The position numbers were made by a program, and so were the translations under genes. This document shows positions 1-7,740 of a stretch of DNA of 64,000 nt, piece after piece (position 1 is the first letter of the stretch; each line of letters opens with the position of its first letter). Source of the stretch: an uncultured Glaciecola sp. (GTDB lineage: Bacteria; Pseudomonadota; Gammaproteobacteria; Enterobacterales; Alteromonadaceae); the NCBI GenBank assembly GCA_947496235.1, contig CANMCE010000002.1:474397-538396 (forward strand), in the 5' to 3' direction. The notes below the pieces were generated by a model, which ran no database searches, was not told where the DNA came from, and saw only the letters and a list, made by a program, of their open reading frames with translations.

Positions 1-306
1 GCCTTAAATGCTGCAATAGAAGCGGCCCGGGCAGGTGAGCATGGGCGAGGGTTTGCGGTTGTGGCGGATGAAGTTAGACAGTTGGCTTCCAGAACAGCCG
101 CTTCCACTGCCGAGATAACAAAAGTGGTCGGGGACAATAGTCAGCTGACGTCTAAAGTTACCGGGCAAATGGATGAAATGTCAGAAGCTGTGCGCAACGG
201 AAATGCAAAAATCCAACAAGTGGCTGATGTTATGGACAGTATTCAAAAAGGCGCTGAAGACATATCTTCAAGAGTTGCCAGCCTTTCCCAAGTTAACGAG
301 CAATAG
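1..306 (+). CDS. Methyl-accepting chemotaxis protein, C-terminal fragment (5' end outside window)
   Basis: The window opens inside a reading frame that runs from base 1 to a TAG at 304-306. It begins with [18 protein letters not shown] followed by [15 protein letters not shown], the highly conserved hairpin tip of the cytoplasmic signalling domain of chemoreceptors, which contacts CheW and CheA. The remaining ~75 residues form the return arm of the coiled-coil hairpin. The sensory and HAMP parts lie upstream of the window, so the ligand is unknown. An internal ATG exists at 61, but the upstream in-frame residues are family-conserved, so this is a truncated view of a longer gene rather than a short gene. 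Confidence 0.93.
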   Translation, partial: ALNAAIEAARAGEHGRGFAVVADEVRQLASRTAASTAEITKVVGDNSQLTSKVTGQMDEMSEAVRNGNAKIQQVADVMDSIQKGAEDISSRVASLSQVNEQ

Positions 307-321
307 AGTATTAAGCTCAGC

Positions 322-1212
322 TTAGTCAAGTTGAGCCATCCAATCAGTCAATAAGTCTGGCCATTTTTGAAGAGGTTCTTTACCAATGGCTAGACCAAAA
401 CCATGCCCGCCTTTAGGGTATAAGTGCATTTCTACCGGTACTTTGTGTTCTACCAAGGCTTGATACATCCTTATACTGTTTTCAACTACCACCACTTGAT
501 CATCCGCCGCATGCAGCAGAAATGTTGGCGGAGTAGATGAATTTACCTGTAAATGGTTTGAATATTGGTTAATTAAGGTTGTTGAAGGGGTCTCACCCAA
601 TAGGTTATTTCGACTACCTAAATGTGTTATATCTTTTTGCATCGAAATGACCGGATAGATTAAAATCATAAAGTCTGGTCGAGAATCTTTATCATAATGG
701 GTTCCAATCGTTGATGCTAAATGCCCGCCGGCTGAAAACCCCATAATGCCCACTTTTTGTTTATCAATTCCCCATTCTGTGGCATTTTCCCTAACTTTCT
801 TTATCGCTTGCAATCCGTCTAAAAGGGGAGATTTATGTAATTCTAAACTGCTTTGAGGTGATGGAAGGCGATATTTAAGGACAATTGCCGCTATGCCTTT
901 AGCATTCAAGGCTTTTGCAACATCAACACCTTCCCAATTGTAAGCTAAAATACCGTAACCGCCGCCAGGACAGATAATGACCGCTTGACCAGTAGCATTT
1001 CTTTTTGGGGGAAGAAATACCTCAATGGTTGGGGTTTGTACTTTATGGATTCTTAATATATCAGAAACAACGGATTCTTCTTTTTCGTTCGAAGGTTTGT
1101 AATTAGGTATTGCTCCATCCCAAATGGGTAACAGGGTGCTATTTTTAGAAAATAGTCCATATGAGAAAACTGCAATGATCAAAAGTACTGAAAATATACC
1201 GAATTTACCCAT
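322..1212 (-). CDS. Alpha/beta hydrolase, acetyl-esterase (BD-FAE/xylan esterase-like)
   Basis: A 296-residue alpha/beta-hydrolase with an N-terminal hydrophobic segment (residues ~5-22), so probably exported or membrane-anchored. The oxyanion-hole motif PGGGYGILAY lies near residue 82, the nucleophile elbow GFSAGGHLAS near 158, the acidic residue in LLHAADDQVV and the histidine in KGGHGFG near 268. Together they give a complete Ser-Asp-His triad. Related proteins are annotated as xylanase/acetylxylan esterase-like and remove acetyl or feruloyl groups from plant or algal polysaccharides. It is convergent with the chemoreceptor fragment and divergent from the PEP-CTERM gene, so it is probably monocistronic. 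The exact substrate cannot be read from sequence. Confidence 0.85.
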   Translation of the reverse strand: MGKFGIFSVLLIIAVFSYGLFSKNSTLLPIWDGAIPNYKPSNEKEESVVSDILRIHKVQTPTIEVFLPPKRNATGQAVIICPGGGYGILAYNWEGVDVAKALNAKGIAAIVLKYRLPSPQSSLELHKSPLLDGLQAIKKVRENATEWGIDKQKVGIMGFSAGGHLASTIGTHYDKDSRPDFMILIYPVISMQKDITHLGSRNNLLGETPSTTLINQYSNHLQVNSSTPPTFLLHAADDQVVVVENSIRMYQALVEHKVPVEMHLYPKGGHGFGLAIGKEPLQKWPDLLTDWMAQLD

Positions 1213-1452
1213 TATCCTTTTCCTTTAGCAGTCTCATTTATAAATTGTTCGTTTTTCACTGCCCTAGCAGAATACCGAATTTTGCACCGAAAATTCAGCT
1301 TATCAGGGTTTAATCACCAGTAGTTAAAAAATTTTAACCAGTTTTGACCCTTTTTAAATCTTTCTTACGCCTTTCTATGTAGCGGGCAATACCAAGTTAA
1401 TTTGCTCAGCTTGCCCGTAAAAATGAAAAATCTAGATTGAAGGGAAGTTATT

Positions 1453-2334
1453 ATGGAATTAATTAAGAAAACAACCATAGGATTGAGTTTACTTGCATCC
1501 TTATTTGCGGCTACTCAGGTGAGTGCCGCTTTGGTAACAACAGAATCAAATTATTTTGTTAGACCCGGATTAAGAATAGGTGTTGGCGAATTTATTGATG
1601 GTTTAGCAGTTAATGGTGGTACTGAAAGAACCATGCTACAGGGCGCTGTTGGCTATTCTGAATCAACGGTGAGCCTGGTAGATGGCACGGTGAAAATGTA
1701 TTCAGAGGGGTATAACACCGACCAAAGCTTGCAAACCTTCGGTAGCTTTGGTGAGCGCATTACAATCACCAATGGTGCAGGTACTGATTGGAATTTTGGT
1801 TTCGCAGTTGAGGGATATCTGGATGTATATGGAGGAGGTCCGATAAATGATGCTGCTTCAAATCCCTACCTTTATTATAACGTCGGGATAGCTGTGTATC
1901 GTGCCGGTCAGGTAAATTATGATAATTTTGTCAACAACCCCGACTATGATCCTGTGTTTTTTGATGTCATAGATACTATAGATTATTTAGATGGTAATGA
2001 AGGTTACAGCTACATTGAAGCATTTGCTGAAGTCTTCGGAAGCATTACCTTAGAATCGAACTACGAACAATTTGACATCTTTGCCTATACAAACATGATC
2101 GTAGATCCTGCGTTAGGAAGTGGTGTTGAATCTTACGTATCTGATTTTAGTCACACTGCAACCTACGGTCAAAGTTTTGATTCTGGGGTAGAAGCATTTT
2201 CAAGTTCTGGAGAATTTCTCGGACTGCGTACACCACCGCCAGCCCCTAACAATGTGTCAAGTCCAGCTGGACTTGGAATTCTTGGCCTTGGCATGGCATG
2301 TTTTATGTTAGGGTTAAAACGACGTCGGTGTTAA
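1453..2334 (+). CDS. Exported protein with PEP-CTERM-like C-terminal sorting signal
   Basis: A 293-residue secreted protein. Residues 1-25 are a signal peptide ending in VSA. The body is rich in Gly, Tyr, Asp and Asn and has no recognised enzyme motif. The last ~26 residues have the tripartite pattern of PEP-CTERM proteins: a short Pro-containing motif (SSPAG in place of VPEP), a hydrophobic helix (LGILGLGMACFMLGL) and a basic tail (KRRRC). Family knowledge: such tails are processed by exosortase/EpsH-type enzymes and the proteins are linked to exopolysaccharide. An AAGGGAAG ribosome site precedes ATG 1453. Its stop overlaps by 4 bp the end of the convergent sigma-factor gene. Function unknown. 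Confidence 0.75.
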   Translation: MELIKKTTIGLSLLASLFAATQVSAALVTTESNYFVRPGLRIGVGEFIDGLAVNGGTERTMLQGAVGYSESTVSLVDGTVKMYSEGYNTDQSLQTFGSFGERITITNGAGTDWNFGFAVEGYLDVYGGGPINDAASNPYLYYNVGIAVYRAGQVNYDNFVNNPDYDPVFFDVIDTIDYLDGNEGYSYIEAFAEVFGSITLESNYEQFDIFAYTNMIVDPALGSGVESYVSDFSHTATYGQSFDSGVEAFSSSGEFLGLRTPPPAPNNVSSPAGLGILGLGMACFMLGLKRRRC

Positions 2335-2909
2335 GTTTGGTCATCAAGAGCATCTAGTAGCCAAGCTCTGGATGCTCGCCAACTGCGTTTTACCGTTGAT
2401 TCTGAAACACCAGTGACATCGGCAATTTGGGCAAAAGAAAGGCCACCAAAGTATCGCATCTCAACAATTTCGACACTTTCAGGTTTGATTTGTTGAAGTT
2501 GTTGCAGTGCAGTTTCCAATTTTTCGTAATCGATAGATTCGTCTATATCCGGTGCAAAATTGGTCACTAGCTGTACTTTATGATGCTGTCTGCGTTTAGC
2601 GTTTTTTTCGCGATAATGGTCAATTAACACTTGGCGCATAACTCTTGCTGAAAGCGCTAAAAAATGGCTTTGGTCTTGCCACTGAATGCGATTGAGATTG
2701 AGCAACTTTAATGCAGTTTCGTTGATTAGGTCGCCTGTAGTTAGCAAGGTGAGGTTATCTTCATGGGATAGCATAGCAGCAGAAATTTTAGCTAATTCGC
2801 CGTATAAGGAGGAAAACAGATGTTGTTTAGCTGTTTCGTTACCGTTACGCCATTCAATCAACCATTGTTCTATTTGGTCTTTATCTAATTCTGATTTCCC
2901 TGACTGCAC
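2331..2909 (-). CDS. RNA polymerase sigma factor, ECF subfamily (kinase-linked TIGR02999-like type)
   Basis: A 192-residue sigma factor. Region 2 occupies roughly residues 35-110, with MRQVLIDHYREKNAKRRQ near residue 90, matching the ECF group described as TIGR02999/Sig-70_X6. Region 4 spans about 130-185 and contains a helix-turn-helix (YFGGLSFAQIADVTGVSEST, then VKRSWRASR). Proteins of this group are usually encoded beside large Ser/Thr kinases, and here a kinase gene starts 161 bp away on the opposite strand. No anti-sigma gene is adjacent, so activity may be controlled by phosphorylation; that is an inference. The PEP-CTERM gene converges on it and may or may not be a target. Confidence 0.88.
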   Translation of the reverse strand: MQSGKSELDKDQIEQWLIEWRNGNETAKQHLFSSLYGELAKISAAMLSHEDNLTLLTTGDLINETALKLLNLNRIQWQDQSHFLALSARVMRQVLIDHYREKNAKRRQHHKVQLVTNFAPDIDESIDYEKLETALQQLQQIKPESVEIVEMRYFGGLSFAQIADVTGVSESTVKRSWRASRAWLLDALDDQT

Positions 2910-2970
2910 CAGATAAGTCCCTAAAAAGTAGGTTGAAAAATAAACGATGATTTAAGTATGCCATTATTGT

Positions 2971-3001
2971 ATAAACAAAGAAAACGGAATAAACAAAGAA
3001 A
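2971..3001. repeat. Two 13-bp direct repeats in the sigma/kinase divergent promoter region
   Basis: ATAAACAAAGAAA occurs at 2971-2983 and again at 2989-3001, starts 18 bp apart. A weaker related copy (ATAAACGATGA) sits near 2940. They lie between the divergent ECF sigma gene and the kinase gene, so they may be protein-binding sites or promoter parts. Simple A-rich duplication is the alternative. Confidence 0.4.
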
Positions 3002-3070
3002 GTCTAACTTTAAGTGTCAGGTAAAATCATTTGGCGTTAATAAGCAAAGTGCAAATCAGGAGTGCCATCT

Positions 3071-5488
3071 GTGACTAATAAAAATACGCTGGATCTGGAA
3101 GCCATCCAGTTGTTTGAGGCGTCATTGGATCTACCTGAAAACGAACGTCTACAATGGCTTAAAGATAAAACTAATGACAATCCTGCATTATTTGACAAGG
3201 TTAAGCGGTTGTATGACAAAGACCAGATTCTTTCAGGTCAACTTATTACAGGGCAAGCATATCAAGATTCACATTTGCATGATGACAGTGACGTAAAACA
3301 CCCCGAAAAAATCGGTAATTATAATGTGACAGAATTCATCGGGCAGGGAGGCATGGGCGCTGTTTACAAAGGCGAGAGAGCGACTGCTGATTTCGACTTA
3401 GTGGTTGCCATTAAGTTGATTCGCCAAGGAGTTTTATCTGACCCCATCATCCAACGCTTTGAGCATGAACGTCAGACTTTAGCCAATTTAATCCATCCCA
3501 ATATCGCGCGACTATATGATGGTGGGCAAACGCCAGAGGGTACACCTTATTTCATAATGGAATACATCAATGGCTGTTCTTTATCGAGCTGGATTCAAAA
3601 TGAGAAGCCAGATTTAGAATTGATGCTTAAAATGTTTGTAGATATTTGCGATGCTGTTCGTTATGCCCATCAAAATCTCGTTATTCATCGAGATATTACG
3701 CCTTCAAATGTTATGGTCACACGAGAAGGCCAAATAAAACTCATTGATTTTGGTATCGCTAAACCTTTAGAAACTCAACCATCACCAACAGCAAGTGAAC
3801 ATCCAAGTTTGCAAGGCTTGAGTTTTACCCCGGGATTTGCCGCCCCTGAAAGAAGTCAGCAAGGTATCAGCAATACCTTAAGCGATATTTATTCTCTAGG
3901 TAAGCTTTTAGAATTTATGCTCAAGCAAAGGGATATTGACGATGAGCTTGCCTCAATAATATTTACCGCCAGTGCAGATAAACCTGAACGCCGCTACAAA
4001 ACGGTAAACGCCCTAATGCAAGATATCCAACATTACTTAGGCCACTTTCCCGTAGACGCATTCTCTTCTAGTCCAGGCTATCGCTTTAAAAAATTCAGTC
4101 AGCGACACAAAAAATCGGTGTTTTTATCTTTTGCCGCGCTAACCGCTATTATTCTTGCCTTGATAATTTCATTAACCCAATACCAGCGTGCAGAAAAGAA
4201 TTTTGCTCAAGCCAATCAACGATTTGAACAAGTTAGAACATTAGCTGGCTATCAGTTATTTGATCTGTACGATGAATTGAGTCGCGTAGCCGGTACTACA
4301 CAAGCCAGGTCTGAGTTAGCAGATAATGCACATGGTTACTTAAAAATACTTGCAGAACAGCCACTAGCATCATTTGAAGTTAAATTAGAGACGGTTCAAG
4401 GGTATCTCAGATTAGCATACATATACGGCGTTCCTGCACAACCAAATTTAGGTGACTTTGATACCGCTAAAAAACACTTACAAACTGCTAAAAAGCTGGC
4501 ATCAGATTTGGAACTAGTCTTTCCCGAAAATACATCATTAAAAACGGTAAAAGCAGGGATACTGGCTGCTCAAGCTATGATGCTAATTCATAACGATAAT
4601 GATTTAAGCGCCGCTAAAGAAGTAATTGAACAAAGCTACCAGACACTAGATTCAATACCGAATAATAAGCGCGACCAACTCTGGTTCAAAACCTTAAGAG
4701 AATTACGTAATGCATCGCTTGAACATGCTGATCAAGCGAGTGATGCGAAAGAAATTAATCGATACGCCAACGCTTGGTTAGCAGATATCCAACAATGGCC
4801 TGACGAGCTAAAGCAAAGTTACATTAAACAACAAGATGAAAATATCTATTTTTATTGGATTGGTGTCGCTCACTATGTTGCAGAGGAGTTCGAACAGGCC
4901 GTCGCCGCCTTTGATTGCGCTCATACTGCACTTTCACAGCTTGAAACTGAGCAAAAAAATGACCCTAAGCTTTTATATCAACTCGCTTGGACCAATTATT
5001 TAGCTTTTGGATCAGCCACAAGATTTTTAGAAGCAGTACAAGTGAATCAATATTTGATTCGAACCGATGAATATATCGAGCGTTTAAAAGCATTGGAGGA
5101 ACGGGATATTTCGTTATATGTTTTTTCTTTGCACCTGCGAGAAGCTTGGTCACAAACCTTAGCAAATGCGGGTGATTTTGAAAAAGCAATTGAGATTCAA
5201 CAAGGCGTAGTGGAGGAAATAACTCAAAGTGTTGAGCAGGGAGCAATTAATTCGTCAGTTTCTAGCTTGGCTTTTTCCCACATAATTTTGGCGTATTTAT
5301 ACAGAGATGTAGATAACATTGCAGATACATGCACGAGTTTGATCAAAGCTGAGGAGCTTTTGAAACCACTGGCAGAGCAAAAACTTTTACCAGAGTATTT
5401 AGATAATGCAGCACACCGCTTATCTTCGCGTATCCAACAGTGTATAAATAATCAGCCAATTGATAGCATGAATGCACTTTTTGATTAA
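3071..5488 (+). CDS. Membrane Ser/Thr protein kinase with TPR-like extracytoplasmic region
   Basis: A protein of about 805 residues. The cytoplasmic kinase domain spans about 83-325: glycine loop GQGGMGAVYKG, VAIK lysine near 115, catalytic loop HRDITPSN near 206, DFG near 226 and an APE segment. One membrane helix (~349-369) is followed by ~430 residues of helical, TPR-like repeats. The catalytic-loop lysine of canonical HRDxKPxN is Thr, a substitution also seen in some active bacterial kinases. I prefer GTG 3071 because AGGAG (3058-3062) lies 8 bases upstream; the in-frame GTG at 3062 overlaps that ribosome site. Divergent from the ECF sigma gene, with which such kinases usually work as a pair. 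Confidence 0.88.
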   Translation: MTNKNTLDLEAIQLFEASLDLPENERLQWLKDKTNDNPALFDKVKRLYDKDQILSGQLITGQAYQDSHLHDDSDVKHPEKIGNYNVTEFIGQGGMGAVYKGERATADFDLVVAIKLIRQGVLSDPIIQRFEHERQTLANLIHPNIARLYDGGQTPEGTPYFIMEYINGCSLSSWIQNEKPDLELMLKMFVDICDAVRYAHQNLVIHRDITPSNVMVTREGQIKLIDFGIAKPLETQPSPTASEHPSLQGLSFTPGFAAPERSQQGISNTLSDIYSLGKLLEFMLKQRDIDDELASIIFTASADKPERRYKTVNALMQDIQHYLGHFPVDAFSSSPGYRFKKFSQRHKKSVFLSFAALTAIILALIISLTQYQRAEKNFAQANQRFEQVRTLAGYQLFDLYDELSRVAGTTQARSELADNAHGYLKILAEQPLASFEVKLETVQGYLRLAYIYGVPAQPNLGDFDTAKKHLQTAKKLASDLELVFPENTSLKTVKAGILAAQAMMLIHNDNDLSAAKEVIEQSYQTLDSIPNNKRDQLWFKTLRELRNASLEHADQASDAKEINRYANAWLADIQQWPDELKQSYIKQQDENIYFYWIGVAHYVAEEFEQAVAAFDCAHTALSQLETEQKNDPKLLYQLAWTNYLAFGSATRFLEAVQVNQYLIRTDEYIERLKALEERDISLYVFSLHLREAWSQTLANAGDFEKAIEIQQGVVEEITQSVEQGAINSSVSSLAFSHIILAYLYRDVDNIADTCTSLIKAEELLKPLAEQKLLPEYLDNAAHRLSSRIQQCINNQPIDSMNALFD

Positions 5489-5534
5489 TTGTGGTACTAA
5501 TAATTTTTAATTTAGTTAGAAAGTTCTTATTTAA

Positions 5535-6131
5535 ATGGATAATTTTTCAAAGATATTTTTCTTTTTCCTGGTGTCAGTCTTTTGTGCCAGCTGTACCAGT
5601 ATTCCAATAAGCACAATGCTCAAATATAGAAATGCCGATGAGTCACTATTGCAAGAGCTCAGTCATGAAGACATGAGGGTTAAAGCTCAGTTGTTAGGCG
5701 GCTATATGATCAATCCGGATAAAACGCGAATGGTTTTAACCTCTGAAGATGAAAACGGGGAACAAGTATTTGCATTTAGTTTGAGTTTGTTGGAACAAGA
5801 GTTTTCTGAAATTGAGGCGGGCTGGTTTAGTAGCGCTAGTTATATGCATGAAGCTCTTTTTAAGCTATCTGAAGAAGGAAAGCTTGATTTACAAAATTTG
5901 CAAAAACAAATACTCAATCGAACAGATAAAGGTAAAACTAGCTTTGATGTTTCAGTTAATCTAAGTTTGATAACAAATGATCAAGTACCTGCATCTGTTT
6001 ATGATGAACTATGTGGCGAAAGTGTCTACTTTTCTATTTGGATAAAGCCCAACGCAAAAGAAGATTTTGTACATCTTTTTGACGAGGCTGAAATGACGTT
6101 AAATTGCAAAGTTGACGAACAAACTGGATAA
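5535..6131 (+). CDS. Putative lipoprotein of unknown function
   Basis: A 198-residue protein with a hydrophobic leader (FFFFLVSVFCAS) ending at Cys20, an acceptable lipobox (FCASC), so a probable lipoprotein. The mature part is mostly acidic, with alternating helix and strand, and I recognise no domain. It begins 46 bp after the kinase gene on the same strand and may be co-transcribed with it, making it a possible partner or target of that system. The 3' end is closed by an inverted repeat shared with the convergent peptidase gene. Confidence 0.65.
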   Translation: MDNFSKIFFFFLVSVFCASCTSIPISTMLKYRNADESLLQELSHEDMRVKAQLLGGYMINPDKTRMVLTSEDENGEQVFAFSLSLLEQEFSEIEAGWFSSASYMHEALFKLSEEGKLDLQNLQKQILNRTDKGKTSFDVSVNLSLITNDQVPASVYDELCGESVYFSIWIKPNAKEDFVHLFDEAEMTLNCKVDEQTG

Positions 6132-6138
6132 CCATAAT

Positions 6139-6175
6139 AAAAGGAGTGACACTACTCGAAAACATCACTCCTTTT
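6139..6175. terminator. Bidirectional intrinsic terminator
   Basis: An 11-bp perfect inverted repeat, AAAAGGAGTGA (6139-6149) and TCACTCCTTTT (6165-6175), with a 15-nt loop. Oligo-A before and oligo-T after the stem allow it to act on both strands. It lies between the convergent lipoprotein and metallopeptidase genes. Confidence 0.75.
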
Positions 6176-6188
6176 GAAATACCTGGTT

Positions 6189-6941
6189 TTAACAATCCTG
6201 ACTAGCGTTTTCCACAAACGCCATCCCATAGCGATGCCGCAAAAAATCAATCCACATTGATTCAAATTCTGCGGTGGTTACATCAAGAACAGCCTCTAAA
6301 TTGGCATTTGTCTTGACTAGTTCGATCAATTTTTGCTTATCCCAAGTGGAAAGTATGAAATCCGTTATGTAATAACCCAGTTTATAGATATTAAATGGAT
6401 GCTCTTCCAAATTTTGTAGAGTGGGAAAAACGTCTTCTGCTAGACACTTTAACGTATTGATTTTAGGCACAGGTGGTCGTTCAGATTCAAATATCGCAAT
6501 AGCCTCCCAAAGCCATCTTGGGTTGTTATTAAACTGGCTATTTATGGCTAAAGTTACTAAATGTGTATATTCATGCACAACGCCAAGACCAATATCGGGC
6601 CTGCCATTGAAAAATCGAGCTTCCCAATCTTTAGGTACCACATAGCCTTGTACGAATTGTGCGTTGTCACCATAACTTGCCTCAAACGAGTGGCGATCTT
6701 GCCAGATCTTTATGGTGACTTGAGGCATATTTTGGATTTCGTAACGGGTTAAAATGCGCTCGTTGTTTGCTTCTACGATGGAACTGACTTGTTGAATAGT
6801 GTGGTTTGGCACATCGCCAATTGCGATGTATTTTATCCCCTTTTGTTGACTGAAAACGGTAAAACTTAAGCTCACCAAAGCTATAACAAATAAAAAGTAA
6901 TAGCGTAAAAACGCGCCTCGTTGGTTATTTCGTGTATACAT
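6189..6941 (-). CDS. Exported gluzincin metallopeptidase (peptidase MA-like)
   Basis: A 250-residue protein with an N-terminal hydrophobic signal or anchor (~14-31). Residues 123-127 are HEYTH, the HExxH zinc motif, and E146 in WLWEAIAIF is a good candidate for the third zinc ligand, giving the gluzincin arrangement of the peptidase MA-like superfamily. The following helix-rich region fits the same fold. ATG 6941 has AAAGG six bases upstream. Substrate and role are unknown; extracytoplasmic location is inferred from the leader. Confidence 0.72.
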   Translation of the reverse strand: MYTRNNQRGAFLRYYFLFVIALVSLSFTVFSQQKGIKYIAIGDVPNHTIQQVSSIVEANNERILTRYEIQNMPQVTIKIWQDRHSFEASYGDNAQFVQGYVVPKDWEARFFNGRPDIGLGVVHEYTHLVTLAINSQFNNNPRWLWEAIAIFESERPPVPKINTLKCLAEDVFPTLQNLEEHPFNIYKLGYYITDFILSTWDKQKLIELVKTNANLEAVLDVTTAEFESMWIDFLRHRYGMAFVENASQDC

Positions 6942-7018
6942 ATAAAACCTTTGAAAAAATTAATGAGATAGCGCTTCTTTATAGAAGCGATTAAGACAAA
7001 TAAAACGCAACGAAAGCA

Positions 7019-7411
7019 TTAGTCAAAGGCGTTGATTATTTTATACAGTAGATTGGCTTGTTTATTGTGGGTGAGCCGATATTGATGTCGACTACGATTT
7101 AATTGCCAGTCTGGCGGGGTATTAACTACTTCCAAACCAAGCATCATTACAGGTTGGTCAATTATTTGAATGAAGTCATCAAATATCCAATTTGGTTGTT
7201 GTTTTCGATGTTCAAATTTATGAGCAGACGCAATTGAGCTTAGTAAAGGTTGTGATTCTTCAACTTGATTGTTTAATTGAGAAAAGTTTGACCAAGATTC
7301 GTGTGAATATTGGTGATTCTGGTAGTGACTAACAAAAAAACTAAGCCAGGCGAAAACCAGAGCTGATACGCCACATAACATCAGTTGTTTTGTTAACTTT
7401 ATCTTGATCAT
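7019..7411 (-). CDS. Hypothetical single-pass membrane protein
   Basis: The reading frame is open from ATG 7486 (155 residues), but I favour ATG 7411 (MIKIKL...), which gives a 130-residue protein with an N-terminal membrane helix (about residues 8-29) and avoids overlap with the patatin remnant on the other strand. The rest (QNHQYSHESWSNF..., ending KIINAFD) has no motif I recognise. Neither start has a convincing ribosome site, so the start and even the gene are uncertain. Confidence 0.45.
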   Translation of the reverse strand: MIKIKLTKQLMLCGVSALVFAWLSFFVSHYQNHQYSHESWSNFSQLNNQVEESQPLLSSIASAHKFEHRKQQPNWIFDDFIQIIDQPVMMLGLEVVNTPPDWQLNRSRHQYRLTHNKQANLLYKIINAFD

Positions 7412-7456
7412 AGAATATAGGTTCGCCTTTCCAACTAGCCCAACAATGGCGCCTTT

Positions 7457-7669
7457 GTGCTCAAAATTCAAGAGTATCCTGCTCATTTCTCATTTTTTGA
7501 GTGGTTATTTTTCATCCAATTAGAAAGTGCCACTAAATACGACAATAGACAAAGCTTTTTGAAAAAATTAAAAGAAGCTGGGGAGCAAACTACCGAAGAA
7601 TGGTTGCAAGTAAACGGTGATAAATTAGGGAAACAACCTAGTTGTGATATTGAAGCATTGTTTGATTAA
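7457..7669 (+). pseudogene. 3' remnant of a patatin-like phospholipase gene
   Basis: A 70-codon frame whose C-terminal ~48 residues (ESATKYDNRQSFLKKLKEAG, then EQTTEEWLQVNGDKLGKQPS and CDIEALFD) resemble the final segment of RssA/DUF3734-type patatin phospholipases (pattern SKxN..FL.HL+..GR..A..WL...F..LG.RST.D+). The GxSxG/DGG catalytic part is absent and nothing upstream in this frame supplies it, so this looks like a deletion relic. The assignment rests on remembered family pattern, not on an alignment. Confidence 0.42.
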
Positions 7670-7691
7670 GCTCGACTACCTATATTTAAGG

Positions 7692-7726
7692 TTAGGAAAT
7701 CCCGCACTTTGTGCGGGATTTCCTAA
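7692..7726. terminator. Strong hairpin, probable bidirectional terminator
   Basis: A perfect 16-bp inverted repeat, TTAGGAAATCCCGCAC (7692-7707) and its complement (7711-7726), with a TTT loop. It lies between the patatin remnant and the 3' end of the transhydrogenase operon. There is no long T tract on either side, so termination is likely but not certain. Confidence 0.65.
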
Positions 7727-7740
7727 GATAATACTTCAGA

